64,000 nt of DNA from Oleiharenicola sp. GTDB taxonomy: Bacteria; Verrucomicrobiota; Verrucomicrobiia; Opitutales; Opitutaceae. The notes below the pieces were generated by a model. It had not been told where the DNA came from. It saw nothing but the letters and a program-made list of their open reading frames with translations, and did not search any database. This document shows, in pieces, positions 1 through 7,316 of this stretch (positions are counted from its first letter, which is position 1; each line of letters starts with the position of its first letter). The stretch lies in assembly GCA_025363455.1 (NCBI GenBank), contig JANYDW010000007.1, forward strand, positions 81,861 to 145,860, read 5' to 3'. The translations under genes and the position numbers were made by a program.

Positions 1-68
1 CAGAGGGTTTGGGCGCACTTCACGCCGCCAAAGCCCCCGCCGATGATGACAATGCGATTTCGGGTCAT
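1..68 (-). CDS. NAD(P)/FAD-dependent oxidoreductase, NDH-2-like, N-terminus only
   Basis: Only the first 22 codons lie in the window, reading MTRNRIVIIGGGFGG and on. The run IVIIGGGFGG is the beta-alpha-beta GxGxxG dinucleotide-binding motif at the very N-terminus. A Gly-Gly-Gly-Phe-Gly-Gly version of it is typical of type II NADH:quinone dehydrogenases, which pass electrons from NADH to quinone at the membrane without pumping protons. Other FAD/NAD-linked reductases begin similarly, so the exact family is inferred. The gene runs leftwards out of the window. A non-pumping NADH dehydrogenase about 4 kb from the complex I operon would give the cell two NADH routes. Confidence 0.7.
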   Translation of the reverse strand, partial: MTRNRIVIIGGGFGGVKCAQTL

Positions 69-529
69 GGGGGCGGATGCGAAGCCAGCCTGCCCGGGCT
101 TATGCCCAATGCAACACGCAGTTAAGGGCCTCGGACGGCACTATTCGCGGCCCATGCTAATTTTGGAGTGGACTGAAAAACGACGAAAGCTGTTCGTCGC
201 GCTGGGACGGCAGGCACTGATGAAATCGATAACCAACCGGATCGAAAGAATTCGCCGGGCGGGCGGAATCGCAGGCAAGCGCTCGTTCGACGAGCCCACC
301 AATATCTGCCGGCCACTCACATGATGCCGCCCATCCTGAAAAACCCGTAAATGGGTTCAAAGTAGAGTCTTTCTCCATGAGTTGAGTAGCTATGAGTTGT
401 CCCGCGTCGCAGGATGGATAGGATGTACCGTATGAAGCCCCACTCGCACCTAGTAGTAAACCGGACCCGGGGATAGGTCGTTGATTCTCCCTTCGTCGTC
501 CTTTCTGGCCTGACCTCAGTTCATGTTCC
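69..529. other. 460-bp region without a supported gene
   Basis: This gap separates the divergent NDH-2-like gene from the pilin operon. Open frames here are short, arginine- and proline-rich, and look like chance readings of high-GC DNA. A weak hairpin (AACCC/GGGTT arms around 342-361) is the only structure seen. It presumably holds the promoters of both flanking units, but no convincing -35/-10 pair could be picked out. Confidence 0.4.
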
Positions 530-1126
530 ATGCCGCACTCCCTCCAGGAAATAGCCGCCGCCGCCATCCGTGACATTGACATCCGCGAGGCCAAGAGGCG
601 CGCGCGCCGTCTGGCTCGCGTAAAAAAACCGGCACCGAAACCAAAAACAGTCAGGCCCGACTTGCCCCTGGCGGACGCGTTCGCGGCTTGGGAACATGAT
701 GTGGTCAGCAACCCGCTGCCGGTCGAACTCCCCGCCCCGCACAAGCGCTATCTGATCCTTTTCACCGCTGGTTTTGTCCTGCTGGTTGCGGTCTGGTTCG
801 GATGGGCGTGGGCCCGCGAATCCGTCGGTTGGCGCAACGAAGCCGAGGCGCAGCGGCATGCGGCGATTTTGCTGCAGGCGACGGTCCTGCATGGGCAAAT
901 GGAAACTTTCACCCGGCAGGCGCAACGACTGGAGGATAAAGCGCGCATCCTGACAGAATTCGCAACAGACCTGCGCAACAGTCCCACGGGCGACGATGGC
1001 TCGCTCCAGCTCAGGCAGGCAGACGTGGTGCTCGCGGAACGCGACCGCCTGCTCAATGAAATCGACAAGCACCGCCAGCGGCTGCTGGGGCTGCGTCGGG
1101 AATTGGCCGCGGTCCATGCCCCCTGA
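530..1126 (+). CDS. Hypothetical single-pass membrane protein with C-terminal coiled coil
   Basis: I do not recognise this 198-residue protein. It has a basic cytoplasmic N-terminal region (about 1-70, with an Arg/Lys-rich patch at 18-40), one membrane segment near residues 73-94, and a long charged helical region (about 100-195) with heptad-like Leu spacing that should form a coiled coil. It lies 11 bp before three prepilin-like genes on the same strand, so it is probably co-transcribed with them and may act in minor-pilus assembly or anchoring. The layout (short cytoplasmic part, one TM, periplasmic coiled coil) recalls PilN/PilO-type proteins, but no sequence motif supports that name. Confidence 0.7.
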   Translation: MPHSLQEIAAAAIRDIDIREAKRRARRLARVKKPAPKPKTVRPDLPLADAFAAWEHDVVSNPLPVELPAPHKRYLILFTAGFVLLVAVWFGWAWARESVGWRNEAEAQRHAAILLQATVLHGQMETFTRQAQRLEDKARILTEFATDLRNSPTGDDGSLQLRQADVVLAERDRLLNEIDKHRQRLLGLRRELAAVHAP

Positions 1127-1137
1127 TCATCCCGGCC

Positions 1138-1641
1138 ATGACATTTTCAGCTCCTGTGCCACCCCCTGCCACCCGCCCTGCCCGCCGGGAGCGGGGCATG
1201 ACCATCATGGAGGTGTTAATCGCTTCCACGCTGCTCGTGTTCACCATCGGATCCTCGATCAGCGCGCTCACCGCCGGGATGGGCTACATGCGCCATGCAC
1301 GCATGACCACCCTCGCCAACCAGATCACCCAGTCGGCGATGGAACAGCTGCGGCTCGCCAACTACGCCGCGATCAGCACCTATGCCGCCTCGGTCCAGCC
1401 CGTCAATTTCGACAGCCTCATCGTTTCGGATAATTTCGCCTCGGGCTTCACCACCGGGATGACCGTGCGCGTCAGGTTCACGACGCTGGTGGCCAGCGCC
1501 TCGGGCACCCTGGGCAAGACGCTCCTGACCGTCACCACCACCTGGTCCGAAAACGGGGCGACCTACACGCGCAAGACCACCTCGATTTTCACCGAGAAGG
1601 GAATGAGCGACTACATCTATGCCGGCTGGTCCAACCTCTAG
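1138..1641 (+). CDS. Minor prepilin, PilV/GspI-like
   Basis: The 167-residue product carries a type III (prepilin) signal. A basic leader ends RRERG, then comes MTIMEVLIASTLLVF, a hydrophobic helix with the invariant Glu at mature position 5. Cleavage by PilD after Gly20 and methylation of the new N-terminus are expected for this class. The remainder is a small Thr/Ser-rich globular domain, as in minor pilins that prime or tip the type IV pilus. It overlaps the next prepilin gene by 23 nt, so the two are translationally linked. Assignment to PilV rather than another minor pilin is by position and size only. Confidence 0.85.
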   Translation: MTFSAPVPPPATRPARRERGMTIMEVLIASTLLVFTIGSSISALTAGMGYMRHARMTTLANQITQSAMEQLRLANYAAISTYAASVQPVNFDSLIVSDNFASGFTTGMTVRVRFTTLVASASGTLGKTLLTVTTTWSENGATYTRKTTSIFTEKGMSDYIYAGWSNL

Positions 1642-2176
1642 GCCACGCCACCCGCGGGCCGGTTTCACCCTGGTCGAGGTACTGATCTCGGTTACCCTGG
1701 CCGCGCTGCTGTCGCTCGCCGCTATCACCGCCTTTCTCTTCACGCTGCGCGGAGAACGTTCGCTTGCCAATTACGGGGAGATGAACGCCCGGGCCCGGCT
1801 GGTCCTGGACAAAATGGGCCGCGATTTCCGGATGGCCGGGGACGTGCCCGCGGGCGGGTTCAACTCCAGCTCGGTGCTGATCAAGGTACCCACCGACAGC
1901 TCGGCCACGGCCTGGCAGGACGTGACTTGGTCCTACAACGCCGCGACCAAGACCGTGACGCGGACGGTGGGCGGAGTGGGCACCATCTACGCGATCAACG
2001 TCACCAGCTTTGTCTTCACCTACTACAACACCGCCGGGATGGCGCCGGGCAATGACGTGGAACTGAAGCAAATCCAGCTTAGCATGCGCATGCTGACCAT
2101 GGTGCAGTCGGCCACCACGTCCGAGTATGTCACGTCCGCCCAGTTCACCCTCCGTGCAAAATCGACCACCAGCTGA
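1619..2176 (+). CDS. Minor prepilin, PilW/GspJ-like
   Basis: A 185-residue protein with a textbook prepilin cleavage and methylation site: a leader ending HPRAG, followed by FTLVEVLISVTLAALLSLA with Glu at mature position 5. The soluble part contains the GEMNARARLVLDKMGRDFR type of helix, common in PilW-like minor pilins (a helix of the pilin head following the TM stalk). It begins inside the previous gene and its end is overlapped by the next one, so three prepilin-type genes form a compressed operon. Role: minor subunit of the type IV pilus or a related pseudopilus, acting in the inner membrane and periplasm. Confidence 0.85.
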   Translation: MPAGPTSRPRHPRAGFTLVEVLISVTLAALLSLAAITAFLFTLRGERSLANYGEMNARARLVLDKMGRDFRMAGDVPAGGFNSSSVLIKVPTDSSATAWQDVTWSYNAATKTVTRTVGGVGTIYAINVTSFVFTYYNTAGMAPGNDVELKQIQLSMRMLTMVQSATTSEYVTSAQFTLRAKSTTS

Positions 2177-3539
2177 GCGGGGGTCCGCCATTCTCGCGGT
2201 CATGGTGTTTGCCGCCATCCTGGCGGTCATGGCGGTGTACTTCCTGCGGCACGCCTCCACGGAAGCGCTGCTGGCGACCCGGGCCTACCACCTGTCAACG
2301 GCTTTGAACCTCGCGGAGGCCGGGGTCGACGAGGCCATGCTCGACATCAACAACGCCAATGTGGGCGCGGCCACCGGTTGGCGGACGGCCACCGACAATG
2401 CGGCGAGCTGGGTGAAGCTCATCAGCGGCGCCAGCAACCCCAATTACCAATTCGGCGCCGGTACCGGGAACATCTTCGTGCGCATCGACAACTGGACCGC
2501 CAACACCACCGCCACCGTGACCGTCACCAGCGCGGGCCAGGTGGCCTTCACGGGTGCCGCCGCTGTCAACCGGCAGCTTGTGGTGAAGGTCGCCAAGCGC
2601 CCGGCCCAAGGCGCGGGCCTGCTCTCCAAAGGGGGAATCACCTTCAATGGCAACATCGTGATCGACTCCTACAACTCCCAGCTGGGCGTCCCCAATGATC
2701 CCGCCAACCGGACCGACCAGGTCATTGTGGCCACCACGAGCGCCACTGCCACCGTGGCCGTGGGTGGCAACGCCCAGATCTACGGCTATGTCGCGACCGG
2801 CGGCGCCCAACCCACGGTCGGACCAAACGGTCGCATCTATGGCGCCAGCACCGCGTCCGGGGTGAAGCTCGACCCGACCCGTGTGCGGAACGATTTTGTC
2901 GAAAACATCCCTCTTCCCTCCCTCCCGGCTGGCGCGGCAATCAACCTTGGCGCGGTGTCGAGCAACCTGACGTTGCCCCGCGCGGGGGACAGCCCGCAGG
3001 TTAACGGTCGCTATCTTTACACCGACAGCACTGGGGGCGTGCAGCTCAACGGCAGCACCACTCTGACCATCAGCGGACCGGTGGACCTCATCCTCACGGA
3101 CAACTTGCAGATGAACAGTCATGGCCGGATCCTGCTGACCAGCGTCAGCGGATCGCAACCCTCCATGAACCTCTACGCCTATGGCGAGGTGGAGATCGCC
3201 GGCGACGGATTGCAGAACACCACGAACGTCCCCGCCAAAGCCAATGTATACTGCATGGGTTCCGCCGCAGTGGATTTGAAGAGCGATATGGATTTTACCG
3301 GGGTGCTTTATGCCCCGAACGCCGCGATTCAGCTGAATGGCAATGGCAACATCAACGGCGCACTCGTCGGCAATGCGATCACCTTCAACGGCAATCCGAA
3401 GTTGCACTATGACATCCAGCTGGGCGGCAGCGCGACCAGTCCGTACTACGCGGTCAAATCCTGGGTCGAACTCACCGACGGCAGCACGACCGGCCAGCCC
3501 TTCGCCCGCGATCGGCGCGACCCCTTCACGTACTTTTGA
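2127..3539 (+). CDS. PilX-like pilus assembly protein with large C-terminal domain
   Basis: This 470-residue protein starts with a short polar leader ending PPAERG and then the hydrophobic run SAILAVMVFAAILAVM, the atypical prepilin-like N-terminus seen in PilX/GspK proteins, which lack the Glu5. A conserved helix with the NLAEAGVDEAMLD type of sequence follows at about 60-80. The C-terminal 300 residues are Asn/Gly-rich and repetitive (repeated 'FNGN' and 'QLNGN' units), suggesting a beta-helix-like fold. The first ATG overlaps the upstream gene by 50 nt; a GTG at 2154 is an alternative start. It is the last gene of the minor-pilin operon. Confidence 0.8.
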   Translation: MSRPPSSPSVQNRPPAERGSAILAVMVFAAILAVMAVYFLRHASTEALLATRAYHLSTALNLAEAGVDEAMLDINNANVGAATGWRTATDNAASWVKLISGASNPNYQFGAGTGNIFVRIDNWTANTTATVTVTSAGQVAFTGAAAVNRQLVVKVAKRPAQGAGLLSKGGITFNGNIVIDSYNSQLGVPNDPANRTDQVIVATTSATATVAVGGNAQIYGYVATGGAQPTVGPNGRIYGASTASGVKLDPTRVRNDFVENIPLPSLPAGAAINLGAVSSNLTLPRAGDSPQVNGRYLYTDSTGGVQLNGSTTLTISGPVDLILTDNLQMNSHGRILLTSVSGSQPSMNLYAYGEVEIAGDGLQNTTNVPAKANVYCMGSAAVDLKSDMDFTGVLYAPNAAIQLNGNGNINGALVGNAITFNGNPKLHYDIQLGGSATSPYYAVKSWVELTDGSTTGQPFARDRRDPFTYF

Positions 3540-3610
3540 GACGGTGCGGCATGACGTTTACAAAAAGTCCGCTTGGGCCTCGGTAAGTGCAATGCATCTG
3601 GCTGAACGTG

Positions 3611-3640
3611 TCATCCGGAGCTCCGCCGGAGCGAAGGATG
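3611..3640. repeat. Short palindromic intergenic element (TCATCC...GGATG)
   Basis: CATCC and GGATG flank a core containing GGAGCTCC between the pilin operon and the tRNA. It resembles the widespread TCATCCTGAGCGAAGCGAAGGAT type of intergenic repeat. It sits directly at the 3' side of tRNA-Ser, whose encoded CCA occupies its last bases, so it could help end the tRNA transcript. Confidence 0.4.
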
Positions 3641-3726
3641 GCGGAGGGGGGGGGATTCGAACCCCCGGTGGGTTGCCCCACGTCCGCTTTCCAAGCGGGT
3701 ACTTTAAACCACTCAGCCACCCCTCC
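3639..3726 (-). tRNA. tRNA-Ser (anticodon GGA), CCA encoded
   Basis: Read on the minus strand, the acceptor arm GGAGGGG pairs with CCCCTCC, followed by discriminator G and an encoded CCA. The D arm (TGGCTGAGTGG) and anticodon loop (CTTGGAAAGC, anticodon GGA) are clear. The long variable arm (GTGGGGCAACCCAC) marks this as a class II tRNA of the serine type, and the T arm (GGGGGTTCGAATCCCCC) is intact. It decodes UCC/UCU. The gene is 88 nt including CCA, as expected for tRNA-Ser. Confidence 0.97.
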
Positions 3727-3745
3727 GTGACTCCAATGAGGGTCA

Positions 3746-3775
3746 AATAAAGGGAAGACCATTAGCTGCGGTCAA
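3746..3775 (-). promoter_or_regulatory. Probable promoter of tRNA-Ser
   Basis: On the minus strand TTGACC (3770-3775) and TTTATT (3746-3751) are separated by 18 nt, a sigma-70-like arrangement. The -10 lies about 20 nt before the tRNA 5' end. The -10 match is imperfect. Confidence 0.45.
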
Positions 3776-3879
3776 CGGAAATTCCTGCGGGCATTATTCC
3801 CGTCACAAAGGGGTTTTTGTAAACAAATCCTCCTTGCCGGGTGGAGGAGGGGTGGTAGCGTGGCTCGAATTTTTCCTCC

Positions 3880-4389
3880 ATGGTCACCGCCAATCCGGAA
3901 CTCACCTATAACAGCAAAATTGAGGGCGATATCGTCGTCACCCGGGCCGATGCTGCGATCAATTGGGTGCGGAACAACTCCATGTGGCCCATGCCGATGG
4001 GTTTGGCTTGCTGCGCGATCGAGCTGATGGCGGCGGCATCCAGCCGGTTCGACATCGCCCGCTTTGGCGCCGAGGTCATGCGCTTCTCCCCTCGCCAGGC
4101 GGATTGCATGATCGTGGCCGGCACGGTGACCTACAAGATGGCCCCGGTCGTCCGCCGCATCTACGACCAGATGGCCGCCCCGAAATGGGTTATCGCCATG
4201 GGAGCCTGCGCCAGCTCCGGCGGCATGTACCGCAGCTACGCCACCCTGCAGGGCGTGGACCGCATCGTCCCGGTCGACGTCTATGTCAGCGGCTGCCCGC
4301 CGCGCCCCGAGGCCCTCCTCGACGCACTTTTGAAACTCCAGGAAAAGGTCAAACGCGAGCGTTCGGCCTCCAAGCTGCTTAGCGCCTGA
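3880..4389 (+). CDS. nuoB: NADH-quinone oxidoreductase subunit B
   Basis: The 169-residue subunit binds the N2 [4Fe-4S] cluster, the last iron-sulfur centre before quinone in complex I. The four ligands are visible: the adjacent pair Cys44-Cys45 (in GLACCAIEL), Cys110 (GACASSGG) and Cys139 (SGCPPRP). Length and motif order match the family. It is the first gene of the complex I operon here. Normally nuoA precedes nuoB, but the 150 bp upstream hold no frame that could encode it. No Shine-Dalgarno sequence precedes the ATG. Confidence 0.97.
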   Translation: MVTANPELTYNSKIEGDIVVTRADAAINWVRNNSMWPMPMGLACCAIELMAAASSRFDIARFGAEVMRFSPRQADCMIVAGTVTYKMAPVVRRIYDQMAAPKWVIAMGACASSGGMYRSYATLQGVDRIVPVDVYVSGCPPRPEALLDALLKLQEKVKRERSASKLLSA

Positions 4390-4406
4390 CGCCATCGCCG
4401 CCGCGC

Positions 4407-5024
4407 ATGACCACCGACGTCGAAATCACGACCGCCGTTAGCCAGCAATTTCCCTCGGCCAAGCCCCGGGCCAGCCTCGACTGCCCGGCATTCGACGTCC
4501 CCGCCGGCGACGTCATCGCCGTCCTGGAACTCCTGCGCGACAAGCAGGCCTACGATTTCCTGATGGACGTGACCGCCATCGACTGGAGTGCGGAGAAATC
4601 CCCGCGCTTCACCGTCGTCTGGCACCTCTACTCGAGCACCAAGCACACCTACGTCCGCCTCGCCGCCGACTGCACCAGCGACAGCGAGCCGGCGATGCCG
4701 ACGGCCTCGGGCCTCTGGTCCGGCGCCGACTGGCACGAGCGCGAGACCTACGATATGCTTGGCATCAAGTTCACCGGCCACCCCGACCTGCGCCGCATCC
4801 TGATGTGGGACGCCTATCCGTATTTCCCGCTCCGCAAAGATTTCCCCCTCGCCGGCTTGCCGACGGAGTTGTCCGACGCCGACATCACCGAGGAAATCAA
4901 GACGGGCGTCATCTCCGCGCCGATGGTCGGCGGGCCTTTCGTGGCCACCCCGGGTGAGCCGATGAGCGAAGCCGAACCGCGCGCCAAGGATGAGGCCTGG
5001 AGCGAACAGAGGCCAAAGGGCTGA
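4407..5024 (+). CDS. nuoC: NADH-quinone oxidoreductase subunit C
   Basis: A 205-residue 30-kDa-type subunit of the peripheral arm, which helps form the quinone-reducing module with NuoB and NuoD. The family signature ERETYDMLGIKFTGHPDLRR lies at about residues 110-130, followed by the PLRKDFPL segment. Residues after about 160 form a poorly conserved acidic tail. NuoC and NuoD are separate genes, as in most bacteria and unlike the E. coli nuoCD fusion. The stop codon lies inside the first arm of a CTGAA/TTCAG inverted repeat that fills the gap to nuoD. Confidence 0.96.
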   Translation: MTTDVEITTAVSQQFPSAKPRASLDCPAFDVPAGDVIAVLELLRDKQAYDFLMDVTAIDWSAEKSPRFTVVWHLYSSTKHTYVRLAADCTSDSEPAMPTASGLWSGADWHERETYDMLGIKFTGHPDLRRILMWDAYPYFPLRKDFPLAGLPTELSDADITEEIKTGVISAPMVGGPFVATPGEPMSEAEPRAKDEAWSEQRPKG

Positions 5025-5120
5025 ATGACTGAAGAACTGAAAAGCTGAATGTACCATCCCAGCACATCTCTCTCTCCCGGCGTCGAACGGTTCAGCCCTT
5101 CAGTTCTTCCGGCTTTCAGC
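5021..5120. repeat. CTGAA/TTCAG inverted repeat, nuoC-nuoD gap
   Basis: The arm GAAGAACTGAAAAGCTGAA (from about 5031) is nearly the reverse complement of TTCAGCCCTTCAGTTCTTC (from about 5091). The arms enclose about 45 nt. The same family fills the nuoI-nuoJ gap. The nuoC stop codon is within the left arm. Confidence 0.8.
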
Positions 5121-5131
5121 CCATTCGCGTA

Positions 5132-6370
5132 ATGCCCACTGATTTTTCATATCCCGATGCCGCCGCGAAGGCCGCCAACGCCAGCCTGCCGAAGGAATAC
5201 GATGCCGAGAAGATGTCGCTTTCGATGGGCCCGTCGCATCCGTCCACCCACGGCGTGCTGCGCATCCAGTTCGAACTCGATGGCGAGGTGGTGACCAAGG
5301 CCGATCCGGTCGTGGGCTATCTGCATCGCGGCGACGAGAAGATCGCCGAGAACATGACCTACAACCAGTTCGTGCCCTACACGGACCGGCTGGATTACCT
5401 CGCCCCGCTGGCAAACAACATGGCCTACGCGATCGCGGTCGAGCGCCTCGCCAAGCTCGAAGTGCCGGCCCGCTGCCAGGCGATCCGCGTCATCACCGCT
5501 GAGATGGCCCGCGTCTCCGCGCACCTGATGGGCCTCGGCGCCTACGGCATCGATGTCGGTGCGTGGACGGTGTTCATGTATTGTTTCGAGGAGCGCGAGA
5601 AGCTCTACAAGCTCTTCGAGGAGCTGACCGGCGCGCGCTTCACCACCAGCTACAGCCGCATCGGCGGCCTGCAGCGTGACGTGCCCGAGGGCTGGGTGCA
5701 GAAGGTCGACGCCTTCTGCGACCAGTTCCTGCCCATCCTCGAGGAGATCCTCGGCCTGCTCTCGCGCAACAAGATCTTCCTCGACCGCACGGTGGATGTG
5801 GGCGTCATCTCCCACGCTGACGCCATTGGCTACGGCCTCTCCGGCCCGAACCTGCGCGGCTCCGGGGTGGCCAACGACCTGCGCAAGGACCGGCCCTATT
5901 CCGGTTACGAGCAATATGAGTTCGACGTGCCCGTCGGATCGAAGGGCGACTGCTACGACCGCTACCTCTGCCGCGGCGAGGAGATGAAGCAGTCGGTGCG
6001 CATCCTAAAGCAGGCCGTCGCGAAATTTCCCGGTGGCGACTGGTACGCGAAGGACGCCCGCAAGATCTTCGCGCCGCCGAAGGATAAGATCCTCACGTCG
6101 ATGGAGGAGCTCATCAATAACTTCATGATTGTGACCGAAGGCCCGCAGATGCCGGCCGGCGAGGTCTACTTCGAGGCCGAGAACCCGAAGGGCGTGCTCG
6201 GCTTCTACATCGTGAGCAAGGGCGGCGGTGTGCCGTGGCGCCTGAAGATCCGCAGCCCCTCGTTCTGCAACCTCTCCATCCTCCCCAAGCTCTGCGTCGG
6301 CAACATGGTGTCCGACGTCGTCTCGATCCTCGGTTCGCTCGACTTCGTCATGGGCGAATGCGACCGGTGA
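5132..6370 (+). CDS. nuoD: NADH-quinone oxidoreductase subunit D
   Basis: The 412-residue 49-kDa subunit forms the quinone-binding site with NuoB. Family blocks are clear: MGPSHPSTHGVLR near residue 32 (including the quinone-site His), PVVGYLHRGDEKIAE at about 59-74, and MARVSAHLMGLGAYGIDVGA at about 125-145. The C-terminal segment ends IVSILGSLDFVMGECDR, the usual '...DPVMGEVDR' type of end. Full length with no gaps. The start at 5132 follows directly after the repeat-filled nuoC-nuoD gap. Confidence 0.98.
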   Translation: MPTDFSYPDAAAKAANASLPKEYDAEKMSLSMGPSHPSTHGVLRIQFELDGEVVTKADPVVGYLHRGDEKIAENMTYNQFVPYTDRLDYLAPLANNMAYAIAVERLAKLEVPARCQAIRVITAEMARVSAHLMGLGAYGIDVGAWTVFMYCFEEREKLYKLFEELTGARFTTSYSRIGGLQRDVPEGWVQKVDAFCDQFLPILEEILGLLSRNKIFLDRTVDVGVISHADAIGYGLSGPNLRGSGVANDLRKDRPYSGYEQYEFDVPVGSKGDCYDRYLCRGEEMKQSVRILKQAVAKFPGGDWYAKDARKIFAPPKDKILTSMEELINNFMIVTEGPQMPAGEVYFEAENPKGVLGFYIVSKGGGVPWRLKIRSPSFCNLSILPKLCVGNMVSDVVSILGSLDFVMGECDR

Positions 6371-6373
6371 GCT

Positions 6374-6456
6374 TTTGCCCGCGAATCACGCCAATGCACA
6401 CGAATCAAAAAACTCCGCTTCTCGCCTTCGCGCAAATTCGCGTGACGAGCGGGAGG
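6374..6456. repeat. CGCGAATCAC-type inverted repeat, nuoD-nuoE gap
   Basis: GCCCGCGAATCACGCCAATG... is answered by ...AAATTCGCGTGACGAGCGGG further right, an imperfect copy of the element in the nuoF-nuoG gap. Translating upstream of nuoE through it creates a false 30-residue N-terminal extension. Confidence 0.7.
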
Positions 6457-6464
6457 TTGTGCTG

Positions 6465-6950
6465 ATGAATCTCAAAGCCGAAACGCTCAAGAAGATCGAC
6501 GAAGTGATCACCCATTACCCGGTGAAGCGCAGCGCCACGCTGCCGCTGCTGCATCTGGTGCAGGAGGACGCCGGCTGGATCTCGACCGAGGCCATTGAGT
6601 GGATCGCCGCCAAACTCGAGCTGCCACCGATCAACGTTTACGAGGTCGTCACGTTCTACCCGATGTTCCGGCAGAAGCCGATCGGCCGCCGCCACATCAA
6701 GGTCTGCCGCACGCTCTCCTGCGCGCTGGTGGGCGGCTACAAGGTTTGCGAGAAGTTCGAGCAGGAATTCGGCTGCCACCGTGGCGAGATTTCCGCCGAC
6801 GGCGAGGTGACCATCGATTTTGTCGAGTGCCTGGCCAGCTGCGGCACCGGCCCGGTCGTCATGATCGACGACGATCTCCACGAGAAAGTTGACGCGACCA
6901 AGGCGGTGGCGCTCAGCGAACAGATCCGCCAGGAGGCAAAGCAGAAATGA
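6465..6950 (+). CDS. nuoE: NADH-quinone oxidoreductase subunit E
   Basis: The 161-residue 24-kDa subunit carries the N1a [2Fe-2S] cluster of the NADH-dehydrogenase module. Its thioredoxin-like domain has the ligands CRTLSC (Cys-x4-Cys) and CLASC (Cys-x3-Cys). The ATG at 6465 is preferred because GGGAGG lies 8 nt upstream and the product then begins as family members do. An in-frame start at 6375 would only add residues translated from the intergenic repeat. The stop overlaps the following ATG (ATGA), coupling it to the small membrane gene. Confidence 0.95.
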   Translation: MNLKAETLKKIDEVITHYPVKRSATLPLLHLVQEDAGWISTEAIEWIAAKLELPPINVYEVVTFYPMFRQKPIGRRHIKVCRTLSCALVGGYKVCEKFEQEFGCHRGEISADGEVTIDFVECLASCGTGPVVMIDDDLHEKVDATKAVALSEQIRQEAKQK

Positions 6951-7270
6951 AGAAACTGCGCATACTCAGCATTCCGCCGATCCGTTTCGGGATCGTGCTT
7001 GCCGTGATCAATGGGTTTGCCGGCATGATCCTGGCCCCGCTGTTCCTGATCACGCTCGGCATCGCGTTCACCGCCACGGAAAGCGGCGTCGTAATCGTCC
7101 CCAAGATTTTCCCGGCCGTGCCGTGGTTCCTCGCCGGCGGCCTGGCCTTCTTCACGCCCGTCATCAACGCGGTCGGGGGATTCCTCGCCGGGGTTTTGAT
7201 CGCCACCGTCTACAATTTCTCCGCCCGCTGGACCGGCGGCATCGAGATCGTGACCGACGACAAATCCTGA
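6947..7270 (+). CDS. Small multi-pass membrane protein within the nuo operon
   Basis: This 107-residue protein is not a standard complex I subunit. It has three predicted hydrophobic stretches (about 14-45, 58-70 and 75-92) and ends with YNFSARWTGGIEIV. An ending of this type (YN...GGIE) is shared by small bacterial and archaeal membrane proteins of unknown role related to the DUF3566 group. Its ATG overlaps the nuoE stop and nuoF follows 46 bp later, so it is made with the NADH module. A function in complex I assembly or membrane docking is possible but unproven; it could also be a passenger. Confidence 0.8.
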   Translation: MKKLRILSIPPIRFGIVLAVINGFAGMILAPLFLITLGIAFTATESGVVIVPKIFPAVPWFLAGGLAFFTPVINAVGGFLAGVLIATVYNFSARWTGGIEIVTDDKS

Positions 7271-7316
7271 CCTCCGGTCAGTCCAAAATCGAGAATCCAA
7301 AACCGAAAAGTTCCAG

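Noticed and set aside
3526..3762. Minus-strand coding frames over the tRNA region
   Set aside because: They translate tRNA-Ser and its flanks.
6375..6464. Upstream extension of nuoE by 30 codons
   Set aside because: The extension is translation of a palindromic repeat, and the ATG at 6465 has a Shine-Dalgarno sequence and the family N-terminus.
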